DNA of 64,000 bases from Hippasteria phrygiana (Eukaryota > Echinodermata > Asteroidea > Valvatida > Goniasteridae). A model generated the notes under the pieces. The model did not search any database. It was not told where the DNA came from and saw only the letters and a list, made by a program, of their open reading frames with translations. The DNA lies in assembly GCA_037893225.1 (NCBI GenBank), contig JAZGUH010000027.1:620001-684000 (forward strand). Reading direction: 5' to 3'. Shown here one piece after another: positions 27,765 through 38,800 of the stretch. Position numbers and translations under genes: made by a program. Numbering within the stretch: the first letter of the stretch is position 1; every line of letters begins with the position of its first letter.

Positions 27765-30700
27765 TTAATATACGGGCTCTTCGTGTTGCAAATATCCGCA
27801 TCTAACTATCCATATTGTTTTATGCAGTTTGCTTATTATATAAAGCGGAATATCAGTAATATGTTTCCCATATCCCAGTATTCTTTTACTATCGTTTAGG
27901 TAGAAATATTTATTACCGGTATAGGTTCTGAGAGTTTTTTCAACAAAAATCCATGAATTTAGCGTTTTGGTGCAATGAATCAATAAATGTTCAATGGTTT
28001 CAATTTCTGATTTACACAATCCACACTTGTTATCTAAAACTTTTCCCATTTTAAATAAAACATCTTTTGTTGGAAGAATTCTATTTCTTAATTTATACCA
28101 ATTATCTTTGTCGTCATGGTCCAAAAATTTGCTACATGATTTTTCCCATATTTTCCCCCAATCCAAATTAACAGTGATATGTAGGTTAAGTTTTTCTCTC
28201 CACTGATGTTCAGCTACTGGAGAAATAATTTTTTTCCTCACCATACTCTGGTAAGTTTGCTTAACATTAATTTTTGTTGTTGACACATAATCCTCCTCTT
28301 CTTCCCCTGCTTTTACTTCTAATGCATTGCTTAAATGATTTGAAGGTCCGTATGCGTTCTCATTACAAAATATAGGGCTAATACGAGCTTTAAGGTTCGA
28401 TATAATTTTACCAGCGTTGATACGTCTAATATTACAAATTGAAGCTAGATCATCAAAAGTAATGAAGGTATCACCTTTAAAAATATGTTTAAACAAGAGT
28501 ATTCCCTTTGGGATCAAAATTGTTGAATGTAACATGTGATTGCCTTGGGTTATAACTTTGTTATGCCACAAAGGAGTATTAAGTGCATCATTTTTACAAG
28601 TAACAACTAGATTAACTCTACCCTCCACAACAATAAAGGCGTTAAACAATTCTCTATAAAAACCGGGAGTACAAGAATTAATTTTCTTGGGACTATCAAA
28701 AATATACCATCCCAATATATCATCACTAGCTTTCTTGATCCAAAAATCAAAAAGGTATTTCCATTTTCCATCTTCTTGAACATATTTCTGTAACCATTTT
28801 AACTTTAAAGCACTTAATTTTAACTTAACATTTACTATTCCCATACCCCCCAGCTTAGGCGGTCCCCTAACAGTATCCCGTTTCATTTTATCGGGTTTAT
28901 TAGACCAGTAGAAGTTCCAGATGATATCTTCAAGTTTCTGAATTAAAGTGTCCGTGCACGGAATCACGGAACCCAGGTAGGCTAAACTACTGCCAACTAA
29001 ACTATTTATAACGATCGATTTGCCTCTTAAAGTTAAAACTCTCCCATGCCATCTTTTTATGGAATTACCAATTTTGTTGATTCTGTCATTCCAATTACAT
29101 TCAGGGTCAACACTATTCCCAAAATACATTCCTAAAATGTTTAATTTGTCGTTCGTCCATTTGAACCCACACGGGCTGTCTGTCCTATGTTTCCACCCTC
29201 CGAGCCACAATCCTTGAGTTTTTTGAACATTTATTTTGGAGCCCGACCCTTCGGCATACGTGTAAAAAATATTATCTAATTTAGAGAAATTATTATCATC
29301 TATAACAAAAATGGTCATATCATCTGCATGTTGGATTACTTTAACATTAATTCCATTCGATTATAAATTTACACCTTTAATATATTCGTTCTTCCTAATT
29401 AAATTTGCCAGACCCTCTGCACGTATAATAATGGCGATAACGAACACCCTTGTCTGATCCCCCTTGTAACTTTCACAAGTTTAGTAAAACAATGATTGAC
29501 ATTAATTGTAGCCAATGGCTGTCTATACAGGGTTTTAATCCACTGAATTAACCCGAGAGGTATGCCCATTTTATTCATTGTGCAAAATAAATACTTCCAT
29601 TAGATGCGGTCGAAAGCCTTCTCTTGATCTAAACTAATTAAGGCAGCTTTACTATTTTTTAAATTAATTAAGTCAATAGTATCTCTTAAAACAATCACAT
29701 TTTCGTGGATGTTGCGTCCAAAGACTCCACACGTCTGATCCTCTTTGATTAAAAAAGGCATTAATTTCCGTAAACGATTAGTAAGGGCTTTTGATATTAT
29801 TCTATAATCCACATTCATTAAGCTAATTGGTCTCCAATTTTTAATATCATTACGAGCACCTTTATTTTTGTATATAAGTCTAACTAAGGCTATATTCATA
29901 GATTTAGGCAAGCAACCTTCTTTTCCACAATAATTCACTAATTGAACAACGTCGTCTTTTAGAATATGCCAACATTTTAAATAAAACTCTACCGTGAGTC
30001 CGTCCAGACCCGGAGCCTTATCTTTCGCCATTTCTGTGAGGGCATTGTATAGCTCAATTTCAGTAAATATTTTCTCAAGAGTATTCGTAATTTCTTCTTC
30101 AAAATGAAAGGTTTCAACAGTATCAAGAATTTTATTCATGTGATAATTATTAGTTCCTTCGGACATAAATAAACTAGAGTAAAAATTATGAACATATTTA
30201 AGCATTGATTCAGTTTTATCACAAAATTCGCCCTTTTCGTTAACAAACGAATCAATCGAATTATTATGTTGCTGATGCTTAGCCGCTTCAAAAAATAATT
30301 TACTCGGTTTCTCTCCTTCTACCTTTTGTTTAATGTGGAGTTTAACCCTCGTCCGTTCCCATTCTTTTCGCTCAATGTTTTTTAGTTCTTTCTCAATTTC
30401 ATAAATATCATCTTTGTCGGTTTCTGTAGGATTCTTAACAATAAAGTTGTATCTTTGTTGTAAATCTTTACGATGTTTCTGCTCGTCATATCTTTTTTGT
30501 TTACCGTAATTTCTAAGAATTTCTTTAATTTTGTTTTTTCCGGCATCCCACCATTCCAAAAGACTATCGTAGGACTCTTTCTGGGTCTTCCAAAAATTCC
30601 AGAAACAATCGACACAAAATTGACAATTTTCATCCGATAGAATTTCATTTTGGCAAATCCATCTTCCGGGCCCAATATCTACAATTTGATTAATAAAGCG

Positions 30701-31370
30701 GACTATAACAGAATTATGATCAGAAAGACCAGAAGAATCAACAGAAATTTCTTTAAATTTACATCGCAGATGATGAGAAACAAATAGATAATCAATACGG
30801 CTTGTTTGCCTCAATCCTTTATGGTAGAAAGTGAAACTTGGAGATTGTTTTTCTATTGTTCCAACATCAGTAAGGTCATTAATTTGGATGAAATTTCTAA
30901 GTGTATTTTTACTACAATCAGTGCTAATATTTTGGTCTAGTTGGCAGTTAAAATCGCCGGCTATAATACAAGCATTGTCAACCAATTCCATATTAAAATA
31001 ATATTCAAATTCTTTGAAGAAAATATTTCTAACGGTTATTTGATTTGGAGCATACAATGAAAAATGCGAAATTTTAAAAGCTCCTATTTCAACATCGCCC
31101 CTGACCCACCGTCCTTGATTGTCACATTGAGAATTTTCTATGGTTATCCCGCTTTTCTTGGAACAAAGTATGGCCGTTCCACAGCTATTGCTGGACCCGT
31201 GACTGTATATGATGTCCCCTCCTTATTCCTTGCGCCACCTACTTTCATCCCCTTTCAAACTGTGTGTCTCCTGTAAAATGGTAATCCCAATTTTCCTTCT
31301 CGTTAGATAATTAAAAACTATAGCCCGTTTCTGATCATCTCTAAGGCCATTCACATTGAGTGTACATGTT
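27765..31370 (-). pseudogene. Tx1-like ORF2: APE endonuclease and reverse transcriptase, at least four lesions
   Basis: The endonuclease begins TLNVNGLRDDQKRAIV...ILQETH, hits an in-frame TAA at 31223-31225, then continues YAPNQITV, AGDFNCQLD, SRIDYLF and SGLSDHNSV. The RT has KDKAPGLDGLTVEFY, WRPISLMNVDYRI, DQTCGVFGRNIHENVI and LDQEKAFDRI, then a TAA at 29600-29602. RGIRQGCSLSPLLYV is followed by a frameshift near 29420, a TAA at 29361-29363 and the catalytic HADDMTIF. The C-terminal part (to 27765) is open, with WNFYWSNKPDKM and a C-x2-C...H-x4-C motif (CGLCKSEIETIEHLLIHC). Confidence 0.85.
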
Positions 31371-31498
31371 GTGAGTGACCACATCAGGACAATATAAAGA
31401 GGTCAATGTGACAACCATTTCTCTGAGAAATTAATCTTTACCCCTTTCCTGACCTCTTCCTCTGCCTCTTCCTTTCGCCGCCTCTCTTCCTCCCTGTG

Positions 31499-32804
31499 CT
31501 ATCGCTCCCGTTCCCCTCTTTTTCCTGTATAGCGTTGCACTCCTTTCCTGTAGTACGGCACCCATTTGCCGCCTTCTTCCCTTTCCGGCGTCTCCATTTC
31601 CTGCTCCTCCTCGTCGTGCTCTGCTTTTTGTTGTTGGCTATCTTCCCCGTCGCTGTTTTCGTTTCCGTCCAGTTTTCGTTTCCGTCCCTCCTTTACATCG
31701 TCCCAAAAACCCCTTGGTTTCTCCCTTGTGCTAGGCCCACTTGAAGTCTCCTGCGTTTGCTTCGTTCCTTGGTTGTTGTCATCCTGTTGTTTCTGTCTTG
31801 CCGTTTTCTGACGCTGTTCTTCCTTCCTCCTTTCTTTCTCTAGATGCTGCTTTGGCTGCGGTTGGGGGGTCGAGTTCCTTTGTTCCGGTTGTGTCGTGTT
31901 CTTTTCGTCCGTGTGTTCCCGTCTTCCGTCTTCATCCTCTGTTGGTTGTCTTGCGGTGGTTGTTTCTTCTTCCCGTTTTCCTCCTCCTTGTGCTTGGCCC
32001 TTTTTCTGCTTCTCTTCTCCTTCCACCCGTTCAGCCCAAGAGCAGGTTTCTTGCTGGGTCTGGTCAGATGCTGCTTCTTCCTCTTCGTTCAAGCATTCTT
32101 CTCCTATGTCGGTCTCTTCTTCGATCGTCCTTCTCGTCTTCATCTCTGTCGTCTTCTTTTCCCGTCTCTTGCCTTTCTTCACGGTGTTCTTCTTCGTGCA
32201 TGCGGGCCTGGTGGTCTCGGCTACCACATACGAAACATCTGCCTCGTACTTCACAATCTCGAGCTAGATGGCCGGGTTGACTGCAAATTTTGCACGTCTT
32301 TTCTTGTCCCTTGTGTCTGATCGGTAGAGAGAAAGCTCCAATTCTGATGTAACTTGGTATGGGCTTTTTCACATCTCGAATCTGGCAGCTTCGGACCCCC
32401 GTTTCCACCTTGGAATCAAACTCGTGCGTTTGTCGTTTCATGTTGATGACCGTTCCAAACTGACTCAGTGCGCTTGCCACTGCGCGCGTTGTCTCCCATC
32501 TCACATGGCACTTTGATGTAGGCCACAATGGAGTCTTGTATGTTGGCCTGCTGGCATTCCACAATCGATTCTTTCAGGGCCATTCCGTATTGAGCCAATG
32601 TCTGGCAATCTTTTCATTATCAAAGGTCACATTGTACCAATTGTTCTCGAGGGGAGCGATGCATTTAACTGTCGCGATGGTATTTAGCTCCTTCCGAACG
32701 GCTCTATACACATCATGCGGTGTTACGTCACCCAGGCCGCGCACGTTGAATTCTATTGTGTTGGGCCTTCCTAGGCCCACCTTGTGGTTGGCGTACATCG
32801 TCAA
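31499..32804 (-). pseudogene. Tx1-like ORF1 protein with CCHC zinc knuckles, frameshifted
   Basis: N-terminal part NHKVGLGRPNTIEFNVRGLG, then a nucleic-acid-binding region, then knuckles CKICSQPGHLARDC and CFVCGSRDHQARMH, followed by a long charged E/K/Q/R-rich tail. Frame changes occur near 32590, 32490 and 32100. Such ORF1 proteins bind the element RNA. Confidence 0.75.
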
Positions 32805-33092
32805 GATGGCCGCCGTCTCCTGATACTCTCCACGAAGAAGAAGAAGCAGAAGGAGACCTTAAAAGGTCCCTTCTGCTCAGCAAAAGCTGCTCTGGATTCT
32901 CCCAGAAGGTGTAGTTTGCAGGTAAGTAATATACTTAACTTTTAGGGCTTTGGTGAAACTGCAATACGGACGAAATCAGACGGTTTTGCGGAGCTCACCA
33001 TGAAACACGTCTTGCGCCGTCCAACGCTATTATTATTTTTATTTTTTTATTTTTTTTTTATTTTTTTTTATTCTATTGTATTTTTTTCTCTG

Positions 33093-33112
33093 ATGAAGCT
33101 ATACAGCTTCAT
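33093..33112. repeat. Short hairpin next to the virus-like ORF
   Basis: ATGAAGCT and AGCTTCAT are separated by four bases, 3' of the minus-strand ORF ending at 33162. It could be part of an element end or a 3' stem-loop. Confidence 0.4.
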
Positions 33113-33161
33113 TTATTACTTTCACACAAAGCAATACGCACAAATTTACATATTTACAAAT

Positions 33162-34013
33162 TTACAGTTTCACTATAGAAAGGTACAAAATAAAAGGAAG
33201 GTCAATGGAAATTATATATTGATCTTCATTTTTGATGTTGACGGTTGCGTGTTTGTTAGCTACATACTCGGGTAGTTTTACGTAAGAAGCGCCTACCAGA
33301 GGGTTAACTCTGTTTATGTTAATGTAAAACGCGACTATTTTATCTATAGTCCAACCACTTCCTTTATTCGTATATTTATCTATCTGAGATAATATCGTTT
33401 CATATTGTTGCCTGATAGTCGTAGCTATCTCGCTCTTGTTTAAGACTCGATTTTGATTACTAAAATGAGTAGCGGTTGATGTTGTAGTCTCATCACCTGA
33501 TTTTTTTACATACTTTATTTTCATAGCGATCTGTAGTTTCATCGTTTCTATTTTTATTAATTCAGCGACGATTTTGTTTTTTATCATCGACGTATGGGTG
33601 TTGTAAAATTGCTCTGGATCGTCGATAAACAGACTCGGAATCAGTTCCAAATTTCTATAACTGTTTTCAAATCTTCTAGTCTCTCGAAAGTCTGCTTCTC
33701 GAAAAGTATTTTGCTCCTTAAATCTTAGTATAGCTTCGACGTAATCTTTTTTTATCGCTCGACCATTTCTACCCGAAGAAATAACTCGAATATTTTTATC
33801 ACGTACGACTCGCGCTAACGAAGCTTTAGATCGTATTCTCAAATTTTTAAATTTGTCTTCGTCTTTTTTTATAGCTCGAATATAATCTCGCCTGATATAC
33901 GTATTACGGCGTCCTGTTGGTGGACCCAACGTAATGGTGTATTTGTCGATATATCTTTTTAAAGATTTTTTGTTCCATCTATTGTATCCTCGAATCGTAG
34001 GTTGTGTCTCCAT
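33162..34013 (-). CDS. Protein resembling the N-terminal part of PolB-linked proteins of virus-like elements, truncated
   Basis: A 283-codon open frame with an ATG, isolated from any intron signal. Residues about 8-110 are basic and helix-rich with two similar SAP-like stretches. Near residues 215-260 it reads GSGWTIDKIVAFYININR and NPLVGASYVKLPEYV, then VNIKNEDQ. I recognise this pattern from predicted animal proteins upstream of a type-B DNA polymerase in Polinton/adintovirus-like elements; that attribution is from memory. The polymerase part is not present, so the copy is a remnant. Base composition (A/T-rich, AAA/ATA codons) differs from the NXPE exons. Confidence 0.45.
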   Translation of the reverse strand: METQPTIRGYNRWNKKSLKRYIDKYTITLGPPTGRRNTYIRRDYIRAIKKDEDKFKNLRIRSKASLARVVRDKNIRVISSGRNGRAIKKDYVEAILRFKEQNTFREADFRETRRFENSYRNLELIPSLFIDDPEQFYNTHTSMIKNKIVAELIKIETMKLQIAMKIKYVKKSGDETTTSTATHFSNQNRVLNKSEIATTIRQQYETILSQIDKYTNKGSGWTIDKIVAFYININRVNPLVGASYVKLPEYVANKHATVNIKNEDQYIISIDLPFILYLSIVKL

Positions 34014-34334
34014 CTTTTATAATGGCAATATAATATTTTTTTTTTAAATAAAAAATTATTTAATTTTTTTGGCTTGCGACAAATCATTTTTTGTTTTGCC
34101 TTTTTCGCCGGGCGCCCCGGCGTTTTAGTACGCTTCTCGACTATGAAAAACACTTTTTATTTTCTTGATTTTGTGTAAATTTTGGTGTATATACACACAG
34201 CAAAATTTTGAATAAAATTTGGGCGATTTTTTGACTATTTTTGTTTTTAACAATTTGACGTATGTACCTACAGCAAAATTGGAGAGAAAAGTGAAAAAAC
34301 AGAAAATGTCGCTGAATCGGCATCTTCTATACTA
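34014..34334. other. AT-rich flank upstream of the virus-like ORF
   Basis: Contains basic short frames (RTKTPGRPAKKAKQK on the minus strand) and two similar segments with ACACACAGCAAAATTTTGAA / ACAGCAAAATTGGAGA. No gene assigned. Confidence 0.3.
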
Positions 34335-34672
34335 CTGGGGCGGATCCATAGAGTCTTCTGGGGATAGAACCCCCCCCCCCCCCTTCTGCTGGTTGCCATT
34401 TGTTAATTTTTATTTGTTTTTTACTTGTAAGGGCCGACTCCCAAAGTACCGTAGCAAACCAGAAAAGGAGAGCACAACTCTGTAAAGTTCGTATTTTGTG
34501 TAACAAAGAGGCTAAATGGCGCCACCGACGTTGAGAAAGTGTGTCCCCCTTGTAAAATTGGCAGGCGAAACATTTTGGGAGTCAACTTTTTGGGCAAATG
34601 TACAAAAACAAATTCAGAACCCCCCCCCCCCCCCCCCCCCCACCCCTGCAAAAAATCCTGAATCCGCACCTG
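34335..34672. mobile_element. CAGGGGCG-type element, gene 2 copy
   Basis: Equivalent of 17477-17781 with decayed ends (CTGGGGCGGATCC / GAATCCGCACCTG) and longer poly-C tracts. Confidence 0.65.
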
Positions 34673-34739
34673 AAACCATTAGTATTTAATCAGTAAAGAT
34701 TAATTTGAGTCGAGAATGAATTTATTATTTTTTCTGCAG

Positions 34740-34801
34740 CCGAATCCCGTTACATCCAATTCAAGTGGGTTGCAAAACCATCTACTTCAGTCAAGAAAAA
34801 G
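34740..34801 (+). pseudogene. NXPE gene 2 exon 2, frameshifted by +5 nt
   Basis: The TTTCTGCAG acceptor and GTAAATC donor are kept, but the exon is 62 nt instead of 57 because of five extra bases near 34753-34761. The incoming phase 0 can no longer meet exon 3 in frame. It would be skipped or would abort translation. Confidence 0.7.
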
Positions 34802-35125
34802 GTAAATCGGGGGCTTATTTAATTGTTCTCCTGTTTTTGTGGGGAAAGAGGCTGGTACTTTTTGTTGACACTGGTGCATGGCGCCATATAACCTCCAAGT
34901 TTTGTTTCTAAGGACCCAATCAGGGTCTCTGATTTGCAAAAAGCAAAGAAATATTAGGGTTCGACCCTCACCCCTGGATCAGCCCTGTTTGCTTCTTCTG
35001 TTGTTGTTGCTGCTGCGGTTGCTGTTGTTGTTGAACTTTGAACAGTTCTAAAATAAAAGCTAACAAAATTAGCAGGGTCGGTTTTGTTTTTACTAATTGC
35101 CTCTCTTCCGTTTAACTTGCACTAG

Positions 35126-35808
35126 GTGGTACAACCCACGAACATTTCAGTGGTTCTGCGGCGATTTTTCCCACAACCCCACGGCACCAATCACAGCCTC
35201 GGTATAACGAGCGCCTCCACGTCGACTTACAGACTGGTGGACGAGGCACTCCACGTCGGCGAAAATGCACACTTCATAATTCAAGCCAAAGACGACGAGG
35301 GCAGGAACAAGACCTTCGGTGGCGATTTCTGGTTTCCGGTTTTAACCAGTGCCGCTGGTGCGCACCCAACTACTGGAGGGCGCACTGCTGGATCTGTGGT
35401 GGACCACAACAACGGCACGTACGGTGTATTCTTATACGCCGGCTGGGAGGGAACCGCTCACATTCACATGACGCTGGCTGCCCCCAGCGAGGCTACACAA
35501 TGGCAGCGGGAGAGGTTTTGGCCTATTGAAAAGCGCCTTTTCTGGACGGCAACGTTTATTGGTCAGAACATCCAGCGTAACAAAACCGTAACCGAAGCAA
35601 CTTTGTGCTATCTCTTGAGAAATGTGACGTCATCGCAGCATTGTATTGTCGATTATAACCCCAAAGCCACTGGCCTAACAGCTTTGCACTGTGAAAAGCC
35701 GAAGAAAGATTTGGCGTGTGGCGATCTTCGAACACTTCAGCTAAACCACACGCCCTTGTCAAACAGAATTAAGCAACTGACCGATGGAGACGGGAAACTA
35801 TTTCAAGG
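35126..35808 (+). CDS. NXPE gene 2 exon 3: neurexophilin-like domain
   Basis: Same borders and length (683 nt) as gene 1 exon 3, with the ACTAG acceptor and GTAGGC donor. Only scattered substitutions separate it from gene 1 (for example GDTAHF to GENAHF), except the 23-base block 35738-35760, which reads QLNHTPLS and creates an NHT glycosylation sequon absent from gene 1. Confidence 0.85.
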
Positions 35809-38800
35809 GTAGGCTGTGCTATACTATAGCTGTCGAAGGACGCATTTCTTATGCAAATTGAACGTCGGCAAGGACCGGCACCAGACTAGCGAAGTGAAAA
35901 CAAAGCCTTGCTAACGGGAAATGTGGAAATTTCAGCATCAGTTGGCGTTTTCATGGGATTTCAAAAACACCCAAATCACAAAGCAAAATTGTGTACCATT
36001 ATTTTGTCACTGTCCTCATCATACCGGAAACTCCGATATGTTTCAGGCAAATGACATTTGATACGTCGAATGAAAGAAAGAAGAACCAATATACCAAGAA
36101 TAAGCTCGCGGGATTTGTTTTGTATACAACAGATTTTGTTCTCATCGCGCAAACTTCACGTGAGAAGTTGTGTCCTCATTGCGTGATCACAGGTTGTATC
36201 GTAAAGTTGGGGCGTGATCCTTGGCTATACGGCATAGGTTTATGACTTCTGACTAGCGCCCCCGAACAAAGACACTGACAATTTGGAAGGCCGCCAACAT
36301 GGGGCAAGATAACTCAGTTGGTATAGAGCGCCAGTACGGTATACGGTATCCCGGAGGTCACAGGATCAAAGCCCGCTCCTGTCAGTTTTCTTTGTTCATT
36401 TTGAATTTTTATTTCAACTTGAGTTCGAACGTTTCTGTGGATCGGAACACTTGCGATAATGTTAACCTCAAAGTTTGCATTGAAAGCCGACTCGAACGTA
36501 GACTACACATCGTTTGAATAATGATACAGTGTTCGTAAAAAAAATCCTCCAGTTTGGCTAGTTCCCACCTATACCTAGGGTGACCCGATTGTCGGTGTAC
36601 AATCAGCGATAAATACACGTTTATTGTTAACGTACTTGCTTTCAACTTACGTCAAACTGTAAAATGTATCGCAACATCCTGACAAATAGACGATATGGGT
36701 ACTCATTGTGTGTACTGATCAAAAACACAGGTTTTACAATACAACATACAAGACTTGTTCTACGCTGTCTTGATTGTCAACGGAAATGTTTCCTTTTTTT
36801 GCAGAAAACATCCGATGCAAAGGCTTTTGCAAGGACCACAAAAAGTCTCGATAGCAAGTGAGTATAGTCTTCTCGTATGAATGCTCAATAGTCCGCTATC
36901 TCGGGATCACCTTTATTTGTAGAAGTCCTCATATTATTTACAAAAGCGTAAACACGAGGCGATTCTTTGCAAATATAATATTGGACCAAGATGTCACAAC
37001 AATTAGAAAATGTTCACAACAATCTAAGGACTTTGGCCTTTTTTCTGCAACTGTTTGTAAAATTTGTTTGTAAAAGTTTTTCAAGGGGTTGGGCTAGACA
37101 CGTTGTTCTTGTAAAGCTGTACCTGACATGGCCTTGGTCAAGGCTGTTTGAAAGTCTGCAGCCGCTGCACACAGTGGCCTCACGCGCTCTGCATTGTACT
37201 CACTTAACACGTACGGGTCCGAGTACGTACACACGTACGTACACGTATACGAAGCACAAACAGCGACCTCACGCGGCTATGAGCTCCGTGCACAACTACC
37301 CCCTCAGCGGAAAGAAAAGGCGAGTTGGGGGGTCAATATCGACGCCATCTTACCTGACTTCAATTTAAGTGTCTGGTTCCCGCTGTGATATTCTTATTGA
37401 AAAAGCAATTATCGAGAGTCAGCGAACAGACAAAGCAATCGCACTGGTATACGAGTATCAAATGAACGAGGAGCGCAGTGCGTAATACCAGCGACGTACT
37501 CCCCATGGAAGTGCGGTTGCTAATGTGGACAGCGCCCCCATTCGACGGCGCACGGAGCCCAAAGGCCGCAATATGCAAAGACTGGTTCCCGGTCTGCATA
37601 TGTATATAATATAGGGACCGGTAGCTAGCACTCATATAAAGCTTCTGATTGGACCACTGGCGCGCGTGCGCAGTAAGCATTTTCTATTTTTAGAGATGAT
37701 GTGTACATTTTCGTGCAGAATCGACATCTCGAGCACAATGTACATGTAGTTTGTACAGTATCGAAAACTACGAATAATGCAGCGTAGCCAATGATTCACA
37801 GACTTGATGGGCAGCAGACACGATGACATTATTGGAAAACTTGCTGAAATATGGGAAAATACATGTGTTGGAAGGAGTAATATGTAAGCGCAAGTTGGGA
37901 AATTTAGACCGTAAGCCTAACTCCATTAAAGTAAAAGGCACGCGAATTTAGAGACGGACGTACGTGTGCGCCAGCAGCCAAACAAATCTAACAATTGTTT
38001 ACATGTAGGCCTACAAAAATATCCAGGGAACTGCACACAAGCCCCAACCCTCTTCCTGGAGGTCAGATTAATCTACCCTTTGCTTCATAATCTACCCTTT
38101 GCTTCATAATCTACCCTTCGCTTGTCGCGCCTAACAATATGATTTCTCATCAGAACAACAAAATACAAAACAAAATTAGACAAATTTAATAATTTTTTTT
38201 ATTACAAAGCAGAAGTAAAAAACTGCCCCCCCCCAAAAAAAAAAATGAAAAAGTGACATTCGTTTTTAATCAATAATAGGTCGAACCTTTATACCCAGCA
38301 CAATATGGAGCAGAGGGGTAACCACCCCCCCCCCCCCCCCCCCGGTCCCTCTCCAGACTTTTGTTACCTAACACATCCCCCCAGACATCTGAAGAGAATT
38401 CCTGAGATTCAGGGAACACAATGACCAACACAAAATGGGTGGGGGTGGGGGGTTCCCTCTGCCCCATATCGTGCATCATATGCGAACCTTGAACACGCTG
38501 TCCTAGTCAGTTTCTTTCAGATTCTTTCATATTGGGACAACTGTATGAAATTTGATTGCAGTAGATGGCAAAGGCAAGCTATATACGAAGCCCTTCAAGA
38601 GGAGGGTGGGGGGGGGGGGGGGGGGGGTCCATGAAAAATTCAGAGCTGAAATCGATTGCATAATACTGTAAAATGTAAAATAGATTTCAAGCTTTTGCTA
38701 ACAGCCCATGGTTGAGACATCCCATTTTGCATTCATTGTGGCTACAATATTATGTTGGCCTCCTTGTTTACAACAGGAGACGGGGAGGGGGGGGGGGGGG

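Larger units (their letters stand above)
27745..32870 (-). mobile_element. Tx1-like (L1 group) LINE, decayed, minus strand
   Basis: Two-ORF LINE: ORF1 with CCHC knuckles (32804-31499) and ORF2 with APE endonuclease and RT (about 31370-27765). It lies between the poly-C tract at 27598-27623 and the virus-like ORF at 33162. Exact ends and target duplication could not be fixed because no empty site is present. Confidence 0.8.

Noticed and set aside
31741..32320. Long + strand frames rich in S, F, L and C
   Set aside because: Shadows of the charged tail of the minus-strand Tx1-like ORF1.
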